From Burkholderiaceae bacterium 26 (GTDB taxonomy: Bacteria; Pseudomonadota; Gammaproteobacteria; Burkholderiales; Burkholderiaceae): DNA of 64,000 bases. Numbering within the stretch: position 1 is the first letter of the stretch; each line of letters starts with the position of its first letter. The notes beneath the pieces are model-generated. The model saw nothing but the letters and a program-made list of their open reading frames with translations, was not told the origin of the DNA and ran no database searches. Shown piece after piece: positions 1 to 8,301 of the stretch. The stretch lies in the NCBI GenBank assembly GCA_000955795.1, contig JYOB01000006.1:1-64000 (forward strand), written 5' to 3'. A program made the position numbers and the translations under genes.

Positions 1-2
1 GC

Positions 3-80
3 GAGGCCTACCGCGCCGCCCTGCCCAAAGAGCCCACCCCACAAGACCGCCGGGCAATGCGTCGCGCTCGCAAATGGTGA
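3..80 (+). CDS. C-terminal 25 residues of an unidentified phage protein (5' partial)
   Basis: An open frame runs in from the window edge and stops with TGA at 78-80. The tail is basic and arginine-rich (ends RRARKW). It lies 10 bp before the next ATG on the same strand, so it is probably the preceding gene of a small operon. Too little remains to identify it. Confidence 0.5.
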   Translation, partial: EAYRAALPKEPTPQDRRAMRRARKW

Positions 81-90
81 CGGTGCGCCC

Positions 91-384
91 ATGTCGAAAC
101 CCATCCGCGAGCGCTACCCCTCGCTCACCCTTGACGAGCTCCACAAGCTGGCCGAAGAACACCGCGACAACGAAACCGTCATGCGGCTCCTGTGGGAGAT
201 CCGCGCGCTCCACGTCGTCGGCTACCACGCCTGGCGCGTAGAAACGGAAGAGTATTTTGTCTACCCGGACAACCCGCTCGGCGCTGCGGTTTTAGCTTTG
301 CGGGCAGCGCTGCAACAAGAGAACTGGCTGTCCGAGATGATTGTCAAGGTCAGAGGGGAGCGACTGCCAGCCGACCGCCGGTGA
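91..384 (+). CDS. small phage protein of unknown function (97 aa)
   Basis: The 97-residue product is soluble and mostly helical, with no signal peptide or membrane segment. It contains an acidic/charged N-terminal half (DELHKLAEEHRDNETVMRLLWEIRALH) and ends in a basic tail. The ATG follows the preceding stop by 10 bp and a GGTGA-like ribosome site. I do not recognise the family. Its position beside the SRAP gene suggests an early phage gene, but that is inference. Confidence 0.6.
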   Translation: MSKPIRERYPSLTLDELHKLAEEHRDNETVMRLLWEIRALHVVGYHAWRVETEEYFVYPDNPLGAAVLALRAALQQENWLSEMIVKVRGERLPADRR

Positions 385-710
385 CGGCCTGAAATAAACG
401 GCCGGGACACCCTCCTTATTGGTGGTTTGATTTCTACCCCGGTCACCAATAATGGAAGTACGCAGGATGCTTAATGGCCCGTACTTTGCGCACCTGCGTT
501 TATGACAGCTCATCCGAGGGGGAGCGTCACGCCCGCGTGTGCAGGGCGCTTTTTTTCGGTTCGCGGCAAACGTTTTACGCACTTAAGCGGGTCGATGCCC
601 CCTTCGGGGCGCCTTCCAGTGCGCGCCCCTGCTGGTGCGGGTTTACCGGCACGTCTTCACGCTACCGCGCGCACTATCATCAGACCACCCCGCTCCAAGG
701 GTGTGCGCCC
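385..710 (+). other. 326-bp leader region upstream of the SRAP gene, with two hairpins
   Basis: No convincing gene is present. ATTGGTG (about 419) pairs with CACCAAT (about 445). A GC hairpin (GCCC...GGGC) followed by a run of seven T at about 552-558 looks like an intrinsic terminator or attenuator. A TTCG-capped GC hairpin follows near 598-610. The general order, terminator then GC hairpin then gene, resembles the Bro leaders at 8.3, 10.3 and 12.65 kb, but the paired guide words found there are not evident here. The frame of the SRAP gene is open up to 474, but there is no ribosome site for that longer form. Confidence 0.45.
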
Positions 711-1646
711 ATGTGCTACTCCGCCCAAATCGAAGCCGACTATCGACGGTTCGTACACGAGTACGGCGCCATCATGTCGCTCGACGATTTCACGCGGATG
801 GTGATGGAGTACTTCGCCAACCCCAAGATGCGCGTCCCCAAGGCGATGACCGCGCACTTCCTCGAATCGCCCGAGACAGAAGAAGAAAAGAAGATCGCCG
901 AGGTCATCCGCGCGCGCATGGCCGCAGACGAGATCGCGCTGCTGCAGGAGCTGGCCAAGCAGACCGAACGGCTGGAGAAAGCCCAACAGTCCCTCGCGGC
1001 CAAGGCCACCAAGAAAGCCGCTGAAGACGCCCGCATCGCCACCAACAAGATCGCGGCAGCCAAGGGCAAGCTCGAAGAGCTCAAGAGCACCGAGCTCAAG
1101 CCGCGCGACTCGCGCATCTACCCCGGCTGGTACGCGCCCGTGATGGTGATGGAGAACGGCCGGCGCGTCGTCAAACCGATGCGCTATCAGTGCCGCCCCG
1201 CCGGCAAGCCGGCCTTCTATGACGAGCAGTATCCCGGCACCTACAACGCCCGCCGGGACAACCTGCGCGGCTTCTGGAAAGGCCAGTACGGCCACACGCA
1301 CGGCCTTGTCCTGGTCGACGCGTTCTATGAGAACGTGACCGGACCAGACGGCAAAAACGTCGTGCTCGAATTCCGCCCCGACCCGTCGCAGACGCTGCTC
1401 GTCGCCTGCGTGTGGTCACACTGGCGCGCGACCAAGCCCGGCGAGAAGGATCTGCTGTCGTTCGCCATCATCACCGACGATCCGCCGCCAGAGATTGCAG
1501 AGGCCGGGCACGACCGCTGCCCGATTCCGATCAAGCCGGAGAATATTGATGCGTGGTTGAACCCGGAGCCGCGCGACCTCCATGCGGTAGATGCGATTCT
1601 TGAGGACAAACTGCGGCCGTATTACGCGCACCGCGCTGCAACGTGA
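711..1646 (+). CDS. SRAP (SOS response-associated peptidase) family protein, HMCES/YedK-like
   Basis: SRAP proteins crosslink to abasic sites in single-stranded DNA through Cys2 after removal of Met1. The start at 711 is chosen because it gives the required N-terminus MCYSAQ. The other active-site positions are present: Asn179 in YNAR, Glu207 in AFYEN and His267 in GHDRCPI. An Ala/Lys/Glu-rich coiled-coil insertion occupies about residues 55-130, making the protein 311 residues against about 220 for YedK. A phage copy could protect replicating phage DNA. The family call is firm from the motifs; the role in the phage is inference. Confidence 0.85.
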   Translation: MCYSAQIEADYRRFVHEYGAIMSLDDFTRMVMEYFANPKMRVPKAMTAHFLESPETEEEKKIAEVIRARMAADEIALLQELAKQTERLEKAQQSLAAKATKKAAEDARIATNKIAAAKGKLEELKSTELKPRDSRIYPGWYAPVMVMENGRRVVKPMRYQCRPAGKPAFYDEQYPGTYNARRDNLRGFWKGQYGHTHGLVLVDAFYENVTGPDGKNVVLEFRPDPSQTLLVACVWSHWRATKPGEKDLLSFAIITDDPPPEIAEAGHDRCPIPIKPENIDAWLNPEPRDLHAVDAILEDKLRPYYAHRAAT

Positions 1647-1716
1647 AGAGTAGCTCTGGGCACCCGTTGGCAGTGGCATTGCTCCTAATTTTGCTAATGG
1701 CAAGGCTGACGCCTGC

Positions 1717-2028
1717 CTAGCTGGGAATAGATCCAACCGGGGGCGCTGCAGCAAAAGAGACAACGAATGTAGCGAATAGCAGTAGGCAGACGCCAGACAG
1801 GCCGATGCATGCTCCTTGCAGCCGCTTGCCCGTCAGCAATGCTACGAGGCCCGAAGAAATGGCGATTACTCCACCGGCAACCAAGCCGATAAGCGCCAAG
1901 ACGGCGATGTCAAAAAGCCCCTCATGACCGCTCTTTAAAGCGAGTAGGCCGCAAATGGTGCTGCCAACACCCAGGCCGACAGCCAGCCACCCCAAGAGAA
2001 TGGCCAGCTTGGCTACACGTTTCTTCAT
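1717..2028 (-). CDS. small membrane protein, unknown function (103 aa)
   Basis: The product has three hydrophobic segments (about residues 8-30, 38-62 and 70-95), a basic N-terminus and GxxxG-like glycine patterns, so it is probably an inner-membrane protein. It faces the SRAP gene tail to tail. It could be a cargo gene of the accessory array. I do not recognise the family. Confidence 0.55.
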   Translation of the reverse strand: MKKRVAKLAILLGWLAVGLGVGSTICGLLALKSGHEGLFDIAVLALIGLVAGGVIAISSGLVALLTGKRLQGACIGLSGVCLLLFATFVVSFAAAPPVGSIPS

Positions 2029-2228
2029 TGATCGGATGTCTCAGTTGGGGAGGAGTCTGTCACGGTTGCACTCCACATTCGTCTCTTTCGGGATTTCGTT
2101 GCTTGCGCCTTTTTTCCGGGCTCAGGGCCGCAAAGCCTCCGCCCCGTAGGGCGACATGTCCCGAGGACAACACTACAGCTTAGGAGCGGATTCACCACCA
2201 AGGGTTATGTCTACTATTTGCGCGCAGC

Positions 2229-2609
2229 TTACGGCAAATCCTGTCCAATCATCATTCGATGCCCATCCGGCGTCCCCACAAGAAACTCGCGCATGCCGTG
2301 GGGTTTATCGGCTGGAGGCTGCAGAATGATGGCGCCGCGACCGACGAGTTCCGCATGAAGCGCGTCGGCGTTCGCCACTGTGAGGTAGCCAAAGTAACTG
2401 TGGTCGCCGGTCGCTGAAGGTAGCATCGCATCTGGGCAGTGCCCGATCATGATGCGCACACCCCCTCTCGTGGCCAATTTCCAACCCATGCCGTCGGGCC
2501 ATTCCAGCCGGAAACCAAGCGCATCACGAAAGTACGAGGCACTGGCTTCGAGGTCCGGCACTGCGATCACGAAAGAGAAAGAACTAAGGTCGGTAAGCGC
2601 ATCGGCCAC
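2229..2609 (-). CDS. VOC (glyoxalase/bleomycin-resistance fold) protein, copy 1
   Basis: This 126-residue protein shows the vicinal-oxygen-chelate pattern: FVIAVPDLEASASYFRDALGF at the N-terminus, the H-Y/F strand DHSYFGYLTV, and a C-terminal EFLVGTPDGHRMMIGQ strand. Members bind metal and act on small organic substrates or sequester drugs; the substrate here cannot be told. It is nearly identical to the gene at 9767-10189, over the coding region and about 40 bp upstream. That marks a segmental duplication within the accessory array. Confidence 0.85.
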   Translation of the reverse strand: MADALTDLSSFSFVIAVPDLEASASYFRDALGFRLEWPDGMGWKLATRGGVRIMIGHCPDAMLPSATGDHSYFGYLTVANADALHAELVGRGAIILQPPADKPHGMREFLVGTPDGHRMMIGQDLP

Positions 2610-2666
2610 TGTGCCGCTCCATTTAGAGTCGAGTCATAGATTGTCAGCCATTCTGCCCCGTGCAGA
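2239..2666. repeat. duplicated VOC segment, unit 1 (partner about 9777-10202)
   Basis: The two segments share the same run from the word tcctgtccaatcatc near the 3' end of the VOC gene to the word attctgccccgt upstream of its start, with scattered substitutions. Outside these limits the sequences diverge at once. The duplicated unit is about 425 bp and has the VOC gene on the minus strand in both copies. Confidence 0.85.
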
Positions 2667-2755
2667 ATGCACGCTTCATGGCCGAACACAGCCATTGAAG
2701 AACTCTACATATCCTTCTGCCTTTCAGCGATATCCGTTCCGCCTGAACACACGAC

Positions 2756-3295
2756 ATGCTCGCGCGACACAAAGCAATCCTGAATCTCACCCTACTATTG
2801 TGCCTGCTGCTGTCACTCATCCCGGGCTTCATCTTTGCCCGCGATTGTTACGCTCCGTCGCTATTTCCAAGGTTCTACATTGCCCTGACCGGAGCACTGG
2901 TCGTCGGCGCACTCTTCGTCATATTTGAAGTTCAAACGCCAAGCCCCTCACCAAAGCGGAAAATTGGCCCGGTGGGGCAGTTTGTCTGTAGTGCACTGAT
3001 TGGATTCCTTACGACGTGGAACTGGGCTACTGCAATTCCCCGCTTCACCGCAGACCGGGTGCTAACAACGCAAACGACTTTTGAAAAGGTTCGAGGCGCC
3101 AAAAGCTGTCACACGGCCGTCCAGTTTGTCGACCCTGGGGGCGCTGGCACGATCAAGACGTGCGCATCCCTGTGGAACCTTCCTTCTCTGCCGGAGCGCG
3201 GCACGATCAGCGTTACCGAAAAGGTCAGCTCGCTTGGCGTCTACCTCGCCAAAATTGAACTCGTCGCTCCGCAGTCTCCAACAGAACGCCAATAA
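2756..3295 (+). CDS. membrane-anchored protein of unknown function (179 aa)
   Basis: Three hydrophobic stretches (about 8-28, 42-62 and 75-95) are followed by a soluble, cysteine-containing C-terminal domain of about 80 residues (two Cys, GAKSCHTAVQF and IKTCASLW). This suggests an inner-membrane anchor with an exported domain that could hold a disulfide. The next gene starts 2 bp after its stop, so the two are probably co-transcribed. No family recognised; probably cargo. Confidence 0.6.
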   Translation: MLARHKAILNLTLLLCLLLSLIPGFIFARDCYAPSLFPRFYIALTGALVVGALFVIFEVQTPSPSPKRKIGPVGQFVCSALIGFLTTWNWATAIPRFTADRVLTTQTTFEKVRGAKSCHTAVQFVDPGGAGTIKTCASLWNLPSLPERGTISVTEKVSSLGVYLAKIELVAPQSPTERQ

Positions 3296-3297
3296 GC

Positions 3298-3729
3298 ATG
3301 CCTCTGGAAACCGTCCGTTTCGATCGCGTCTTCGGCATTACGAAGACCTCGCAGAACCGCATGCCGGTGACACTGTTCGGCTTCCAGAGCGGGGAACGCA
3401 TCGAGTATTCCGCCGCGGCGCCCGGCGAGCCGCGCATCGAGGCGGGCATGACAGTTACCGCCTATTTGAGAGAGCCCGGAAACTGGCAGACGCTGGTGGC
3501 ATGGCGCGATCACGGCAGCGGCGAGATCGTTTGCGAGCCAGAAGCAGGATGGCTGCAGTGCCTGATCGGCCTTGCCGCGCTCTGCTTTATCGTGCCCAGG
3601 TTTTGGCACCAACCGGCCACGCTGTTGCTCGCCGCATCGGTGCCCATTGCTCTGATCGGATCAGGCCTCCATAACATTCGATTCTTACGTTCTGTTCGGC
3701 GACAGTTACTCGCCCACGCCGATACGTGA
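3298..3729 (+). CDS. membrane protein of unknown function (143 aa), paired with the preceding gene
   Basis: The first 80 residues look like a small beta-rich domain (FGITKTSQNRMPVTLFGF, then EAGMTVTAYLREPGNWQTLVAW). They are followed by two hydrophobic helices at about 84-103 and 107-126. The start is 2 bp after the stop of the preceding gene, indicating a two-gene unit. Function unknown. The pair might be an export or immunity-type cargo set, but nothing in the sequence proves it. Confidence 0.6.
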   Translation: MPLETVRFDRVFGITKTSQNRMPVTLFGFQSGERIEYSAAAPGEPRIEAGMTVTAYLREPGNWQTLVAWRDHGSGEIVCEPEAGWLQCLIGLAALCFIVPRFWHQPATLLLAASVPIALIGSGLHNIRFLRSVRRQLLAHADT

Positions 3730-3742
3730 ATCCCTCACTCGG

Positions 3743-4234
3743 CTATGCCCACAGACCATTCAGGGCGGTGTCAGCGGCATGCCATTCTGCGGACACAGGA
3801 TCGCTCGCGTCTTTGAGCCATTCGAGGAACGCGACAATCTGCGTCACCTGCGCAGGCGAGAAGGCACTTTTGAAGCTTTGCCATTCCTCGCGGGGCTCAA
3901 ACTTCGGATTGTCCGGCAGTAGCGCAGACGTGGCCAACGGATCTGCCCATTCGGGGTTTTGCAAAACCCCGCAGAGAATCGACGGCACGTAGTACTTGAA
4001 GAAAGCGGTATCGGTGCCGCTCCGAATCGCGGATGGACGGATCATGTGCGTCCAATCTTCAAGCTTCACTTCGGTCCACACCTTGCCGATGATCCGCGTC
4101 AGGTCTTCCTCGACCTCCCAGTCGACACTTCCGTCCGCCCGACGATGATTCACCGGTACAGGAGTGGTTGGAAAAGCGCTTCGTAGTCCCTCAGCGATTG
4201 CCTCTACCCGATCCGCCAAATTTTTAGAGTCCAT
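3743..4234 (-). CDS. DUF6714-like protein (163 aa)
   Basis: A soluble acidic protein with a long helical N-terminus and the pattern FFKYYVPSILCGVLQNPE, then a C-terminal AFSPAQVTQIVAFLEWLKD helix pair. This pattern fits the small DUF6714-type proteins known from scattered bacterial accessory regions; the assignment is from memory of the motif and needs a profile search. It stands alone, convergent with the membrane-protein pair. Role unknown. Confidence 0.55.
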   Translation of the reverse strand: MDSKNLADRVEAIAEGLRSAFPTTPVPVNHRRADGSVDWEVEEDLTRIIGKVWTEVKLEDWTHMIRPSAIRSGTDTAFFKYYVPSILCGVLQNPEWADPLATSALLPDNPKFEPREEWQSFKSAFSPAQVTQIVAFLEWLKDASDPVSAEWHAADTALNGLWA

Positions 4235-4410
4235 TGCAGATTTCCACTTGTTGAATGATCTTTACCCACTCTTTCTGATGGCGCGCATCTCCGCGACGGA
4301 AACACCCGTCCATAAGATCTCTACGTGCGTTGCCGCAAGTCTGGAGCGACGTCCTCTTTGCCAGCAAGGTAGCCGCATCATCGCCCGCCTTGCAGTACGA
4401 CTGGCCCGCT

Positions 4411-4787
4411 GCCGCGACGCAGTGAAGCCCGGCACCGTGCCGCACCGCTTCCGCAAGTGGGTCACGTCCATCGTCCTGCCGGCCATCCGCAAGACCGGCC
4501 AGTTCACCGCACAACCGCGCATCGACGCCCCGCCCCGCGCAGCCCTCACACCCGAAGACCTCGCCAGCCTCTACCCCGCCGACGTCGAGCGCGCGCTACA
4601 ACAGCTCAACAAACACATCTACCAGGCAGACCGCTACACCGGCATGCTCATCGTCCTGCAGCACGACGACGCCAAAGAGCCGGTCGTCATCTCCGCCGGC
4701 AGCTATCGGCACAAGCGCGCCCGCGCGCTGACTGACTTTGCGCGGGCGGCGGTGCAGATTTCGGATTTGATTGAGGCGGAGGTGTAG
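4411..4787 (+). pseudogene. truncated Bro-N antirepressor-like gene (C-terminal part only), copy 0
   Basis: From CRDAVKPGTVPHRF to the stop, this frame is about 95% identical to the three complete Bro proteins at 8540, 10573 and 12904. The first ~90 residues are missing: upstream of about 4411 the sequence is unrelated, although the frame happens to stay open to 4164. There is no C4-type RNA or leader before it. A deletion or replacement by the neighbouring cargo removed the 5' half. The remnant keeps the helix PADVERALQQLNKH and the GSYRHKRARALTDF segment. Confidence 0.85.
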
Positions 4788-4813
4788 GGGTGGGATGGGG
4801 CCCGCCACACTGC

Positions 4814-5248
4814 CTAACGTGTGCGGCGCTTTGGCATAGAGGAAGCTCTGGCCGATTTGCTGAACGGACATTCGGATCCCTCCGGAAACTCTCCGGCTTC
4901 CTCCGCGTCAGTGTCGACTGCGTCAGAAGTGGCCGCGTCCGGCACTGCATCCCCCCACTTTCGCATCGCCTCAAGCACATCGCGCAAACCTTCACCAAGA
5001 GGCGTCAGCGCATAAACGACTCTTGGCGGCGTCTCAGCATAGGCGGTGCGCGATACCAGCCCATGTCGCTCAAAGCCTTTGAGCCGGTGCGTCAAAGTAT
5101 GGGCGCTGATACCGGGCAGCGCCTCTTTGAGCTGGGTGAATCTCTGCGGCCCGTTCAGCAGTTCACGCACGATAAGCGTCGCCCACGGGCCATCCAGGAG
5201 GGTCAAGAACCGGGCGACTCCGCAACACGGCGTCTTTTTCTTCTCCAT
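4814..5248 (-). CDS. HxlR-family transcriptional regulator
   Basis: The winged-helix HxlR pattern is clear: a Cys pair near the start (PCCGVARF), GPWATLIVRELLNGPQRFTQLKEALPGISAHTLTHRLK (about 19-57), then the wing RVVYALTPLGEGL. HxlR proteins usually repress a divergent oxidoreductase and respond to reactive electrophiles or quinones through a cysteine. It is divergent from the NmrA-like gene at 5340, with an inverted repeat between them. The tail after about residue 105 is acidic then basic and not conserved. Confidence 0.85.
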   Translation of the reverse strand: MEKKKTPCCGVARFLTLLDGPWATLIVRELLNGPQRFTQLKEALPGISAHTLTHRLKGFERHGLVSRTAYAETPPRVVYALTPLGEGLRDVLEAMRKWGDAVPDAATSDAVDTDAEEAGEFPEGSECPFSKSARASSMPKRRTR

Positions 5249-5262
5249 TTTCGAGTTTTCCT

Positions 5263-5326
5263 AATAGTGCATTTGACGTAACTGGTGCACAGCCTACACC
5301 ATTAAAAGTCCAATAACTGCACTATT
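5263..5326. promoter_or_regulatory. inverted-repeat operator between the HxlR and NmrA-like genes
   Basis: AATAGTGCA at 5263-5271 and its exact reverse complement TGCACTATT at 5318-5326 flank a second, inner inverted repeat (GGTG at 5284 and CACC at 5295). Both lie in the 91-bp divergent intergenic region. They are good candidates for HxlR dimer sites controlling both genes. The sites are seen directly; binding is inferred. Confidence 0.6.
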
Positions 5327-5339
5327 GAAAGGAAGCTCA

Positions 5340-6200
5340 ATGACCTATGTGATCCACGGCGCCACCGGAGCCCAAGGCGCCCCTGTGCTGGAACGACTCA
5401 AAAGATCAGGTAAAAGCCCGATCGCTGCCGTGCGCCATACCTCTGCAGTCAAAAGCGGCCCAGCGGTGGCAGTGGACAACGCTTCTGTCGATTCGCTGGC
5501 TGCAGCTTATGAGGGCGCGGACGGCGTGTTCGTCCATCTGCCAGTGGTCGCCGAAACGGAGAGGCTTTTATATGCCCACAACATTGCGCAGGCCATCGGG
5601 CGTGCAAAGCCGCGACGCGTCGTGATTTCCACCAGCGGATGGGTCGTGGATGAGCCGAACTCTCCGCTACAAAATCCGCCTGAAAGTGCCATCGCGACGC
5701 TGATTCGTGAGGTACAGCAAACCGGCGTATCGCTCGCGGTCGTGGCGCCGCGCTTGTTTTTTGAGAATCTGCTCAACCCAGTCGTACTGGAGCCGGTGAA
5801 GGCCGACGGAGTTCTTCGCTATCCCCTGCGGGCCGATTATCCAGTGTCGTGGAGCTCCCATCTCGATGTAGCGGAGGCTGCCGAGCGGCTGTTGATCGAC
5901 ACTACCGTGACGGGCGTGGTGGGGGTTGGCCAGTCACCCGGTATCACCGGGGCAGATCTTGCACGAGGCTTCGAAGGCCATCTGGGCCGCCCCGTGTCGT
6001 TCCACAGCCTGACACCCGAAGCGTTTGGCGACATGATTTCCCCGCTGTTCGGCCCGAACGCAACTGCCGGGGTGGTCGCGGGGTATCAGGCGCAAGCTAA
6101 AGCCTCCGCAAACGCCATCGCTGAACACACGAGCGCCCAGCGTGTGCTCGGGATCATGCCTCGCACGCTACGCCAGTGGCTGGCAGATATCTCGGCCTGA
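5340..6200 (+). CDS. NmrA-like NAD(P)-binding oxidoreductase
   Basis: The protein begins with MTYVIHGATGAQGAPVLERL, a Rossmann NAD(P) motif of the GxTGxxG class (about residues 8-14). It is followed by SVDSLAAAYEGADGVFVHLP and VVISTSGW, typical of the NmrA/quinone-oxidoreductase branch of the atypical short-chain dehydrogenases. ATG 5340 is chosen over an in-frame TTG at 5325 because a GAAAGGA site lies just before it. It pairs with the divergent HxlR regulator, a common arrangement for electrophile detoxification. Substrate unknown. 286 residues. Confidence 0.85.
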   Translation: MTYVIHGATGAQGAPVLERLKRSGKSPIAAVRHTSAVKSGPAVAVDNASVDSLAAAYEGADGVFVHLPVVAETERLLYAHNIAQAIGRAKPRRVVISTSGWVVDEPNSPLQNPPESAIATLIREVQQTGVSLAVVAPRLFFENLLNPVVLEPVKADGVLRYPLRADYPVSWSSHLDVAEAAERLLIDTTVTGVVGVGQSPGITGADLARGFEGHLGRPVSFHSLTPEAFGDMISPLFGPNATAGVVAGYQAQAKASANAIAEHTSAQRVLGIMPRTLRQWLADISA

Positions 6201-6262
6201 GCGGCTGCTCATCCTCAACAGGGCGGGCCTGTCCCGCTTCTGTTGAGCCTGAGCCGCGTAGA

Positions 6263-7276
6263 TCAAGACGACGGCAATTTCCGATTCGTCAGGGAGACGC
6301 CGATTGCCGACAGAGCCCCGCCGATAACCATAGAGGCCAGAACCTCTTCGCCCAACAATCCGGCCGACAGCAAGACACCGAAGGCAGGCACGAGATTCGT
6401 AAAAACGGCGGTGCGAGAAGGGCCGACAGCGCGAATCCCCTGGTAGTACCAGATGAATGCCACGACAGTGCCAATGGCGCCCAGGTAAAAAACTGACAAC
6501 CAAACCTGCCAGCCCAGTGATGACCACCGGATAGCGCCCAGTTCACCCATGGCCCCGACGGACAGAAAGGCAAGCCCCCATAAGGTGGCGTAAGTGGTTG
6601 CGGCAATCGGTGACATCGACTCGGTGGCTTTTCGGGAAATGAGCGTATACGCAGCCCAGTTCAACACCGCCAGGGACATCAGCATTTCACCGAGTCCGAT
6701 CGAAGCACTGATGTCCCGCACTGCGGCTAATAGATCCCCTCGGGTGATAACAATCAACGCCCCCATCAGGGCAATACCGATTCCTACCCACCGACTCAAC
6801 GCAAGCCGCTCCCGAAACACAACACTTGCCGTCAATGCCGTAACGATTGGCGTCAAGCTGACGAACAAGGCGGTCCTGCCCGCAGGAAGGCGTGCCAACG
6901 CACCAAAGAAGCAGATGTTGTAGAGAAAAATGCCGGTCAGCCCCATGGCAGCTGTGGCAAGCAACTGCTTACGTCTTAAACGCGGTAGCCCGCCTTCGAT
7001 GTGGAATGCTGCCCACACCAGAAGTACCGCGGCCACGAGGAACCTGCAAAAAGCCGCAACCACAAGTGGCAGCGCGTTGGCCAACACCTTGCCTGCAATG
7101 AAGGTTCCTCCCCAGAACAGGGCTACCAGAACCAACTTGATGGTCAATACCCTATCCAGTGCGGGCGGCTTGCCGGAAGACCGGGCAGCACCCAACAGCG
7201 CTACGGGTGTCGTCGATGTCGTCATATCTCTGACCACGAAATCGTGGTTCCTCCCCCTGTCGTCGTGATTCCGCAT
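6263..7276 (-). CDS. EamA/DMT-family metabolite exporter
   Basis: The product has ten hydrophobic helices arranged as two EamA repeats, with RFLVAAVLLVW and the proline/glycine-rich ends typical of RhaT/YdcZ-type drug/metabolite transporters. The start may be ATG 7276 (preceded by a GGTGAG site) or the internal MTTSTT at 7225, which gives a more usual length of about 320 residues. It is divergent from a LysR gene that probably controls it. Substrates of this family include amino acids and other small metabolites. Confidence 0.8.
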   Translation of the reverse strand: MRNHDDRGRNHDFVVRDMTTSTTPVALLGAARSSGKPPALDRVLTIKLVLVALFWGGTFIAGKVLANALPLVVAAFCRFLVAAVLLVWAAFHIEGGLPRLRRKQLLATAAMGLTGIFLYNICFFGALARLPAGRTALFVSLTPIVTALTASVVFRERLALSRWVGIGIALMGALIVITRGDLLAAVRDISASIGLGEMLMSLAVLNWAAYTLISRKATESMSPIAATTYATLWGLAFLSVGAMGELGAIRWSSLGWQVWLSVFYLGAIGTVVAFIWYYQGIRAVGPSRTAVFTNLVPAFGVLLSAGLLGEEVLASMVIGGALSAIGVSLTNRKLPSS

Positions 7277-7322
7277 ATGCTATTACTCACCCAATGACAT
7301 AGGGAAATGAGCATTCACTCAT
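7234..7322. promoter_or_regulatory. divergent promoter/operator region, EamA exporter and LysR gene
   Basis: Two dyads are visible. CCACGA-AA-TCGTGG sits at 7234-7247 and ATGAG-N6-CTCAT at 7307-7322. The second sits about 20 bp before the LysR start, where an autoregulatory LysR site is normally found. Binding is inferred. Confidence 0.45.
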
Positions 7323-7340
7323 GCAATCTGCGGCCACGTT

Positions 7341-8228
7341 ATGACTTTCACACAGCTTGAAATCTTCGCTGTCGTCGCGGAGCTGCGCAGCTTTACCGCA
7401 GCCGGCCAACGCCTGGCGATCAGCCAGTCGGCGGTATCGCATGCGCTCAAGCAACTGGAAACCGAGTGGGGCGTGACACTGCTTTCGCGGGGGCCGGCGG
7501 GTATTCAGGTGACAGACGCAGGCAAGAGCGTGCTCCTGCGCGTACGTGAACTACTGGGCATCTCCGAAGCAATTCGGCAGGAAGTCGCGGCTATGCGCGG
7601 CCTGAATAGAGGTGTGCTGCGAATCGGGTCGTTTGGCACCTCGTCGTCGCTACAACTTCTGCCCAAGATCCTGAAGCAGTTCACGCAACGCTACCCAGAG
7701 ATCGACGTGTTCGTGGACGAAGGCGAGGATGAGGAAGTCAGCCAATGGCTTCTGGAGCGTCGCGTTGATGCGGGGTTCGTCGTGCTACCTGACGAGCGCT
7801 TCGATACGGTTCCTCTCGTTGAAGACCAGTTTGTTGCCTTAATACCTGCCGGGCATCCCCTCGCCAACAAGCGCGCTCTATCACTCTCGGATGTGAGCAC
7901 AATGCCTTTCATCATGACGCTGGCGGGCAGCGCATCTGCAATCGAGCGCCTGTTTGAGGCAGAACGCCTGCGCCCCACCGTAAAGCAGCGCTACGCTCAG
8001 ATCATTACCATCATCAAGATGGTCGAGAGCAGCGCGGGCTTCTCCATCGTCGCCGACCTGGCTGCACCTGATGAAGTCATGGCGCTATGCCCAGGGGTTA
8101 TCAAGAAGCCGCTGACCCCTAAAGTGAAAAGATCGGTCGGCTTGGCGGTCCTGAAACGGGAACACGCAAGTCCTGCGGTGGAGGCGTTCTTAAAGGTCGC
8201 CAAGCTGGCCACGGCAACCGTGCGTTGA
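7341..8228 (+). CDS. LysR-family transcriptional regulator
   Basis: This is a standard 295-residue LysR protein. Residues 1-60 form the winged helix-turn-helix (TQLEIFAVVAELRSFTAAGQRLAISQSAVSHALKQLE), followed by a linker helix and a periplasmic-binding-like effector domain from about 90. It faces the EamA exporter across a short regulatory region and is likely its activator. It ends 39 bp before the promoter of the first complete C4/Bro cassette. Confidence 0.9.
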   Translation: MTFTQLEIFAVVAELRSFTAAGQRLAISQSAVSHALKQLETEWGVTLLSRGPAGIQVTDAGKSVLLRVRELLGISEAIRQEVAAMRGLNRGVLRIGSFGTSSSLQLLPKILKQFTQRYPEIDVFVDEGEDEEVSQWLLERRVDAGFVVLPDERFDTVPLVEDQFVALIPAGHPLANKRALSLSDVSTMPFIMTLAGSASAIERLFEAERLRPTVKQRYAQIITIIKMVESSAGFSIVADLAAPDEVMALCPGVIKKPLTPKVKRSVGLAVLKREHASPAVEAFLKVAKLATATVR

Positions 8229-8266
8229 TCTCTCCGGGCTCAAGAAGCCCGTCCACCGCTATGCAT

Positions 8267-8295
8267 TTGCGTGCTCGGTAAACGCCCCGTATACT
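8267..8295 (+). promoter_or_regulatory. sigma70-type promoter of C4/Bro cassette 1
   Basis: TTGCGT (8267-8272), a 17-bp spacer and TATACT (8290-8295). The same elements with the same spacing stand before cassettes 2 and 3, which makes a chance match unlikely. Transcription should start near 8302. Confidence 0.8.
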
Positions 8296-8301
8296 GCGTC
8301 G

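Noticed and set aside
474-710. N-terminal extension of the SRAP gene
   Set aside because: SRAP needs Cys at position 2 after Met; only ATG 711 gives it, and the upstream part overlaps terminator-like hairpins.
530-710. Fourth C4-type leader before the SRAP gene
   Set aside because: It has a terminator and TTCG hairpin in the same order, but I found no repeated/complementary word set or matching promoter.
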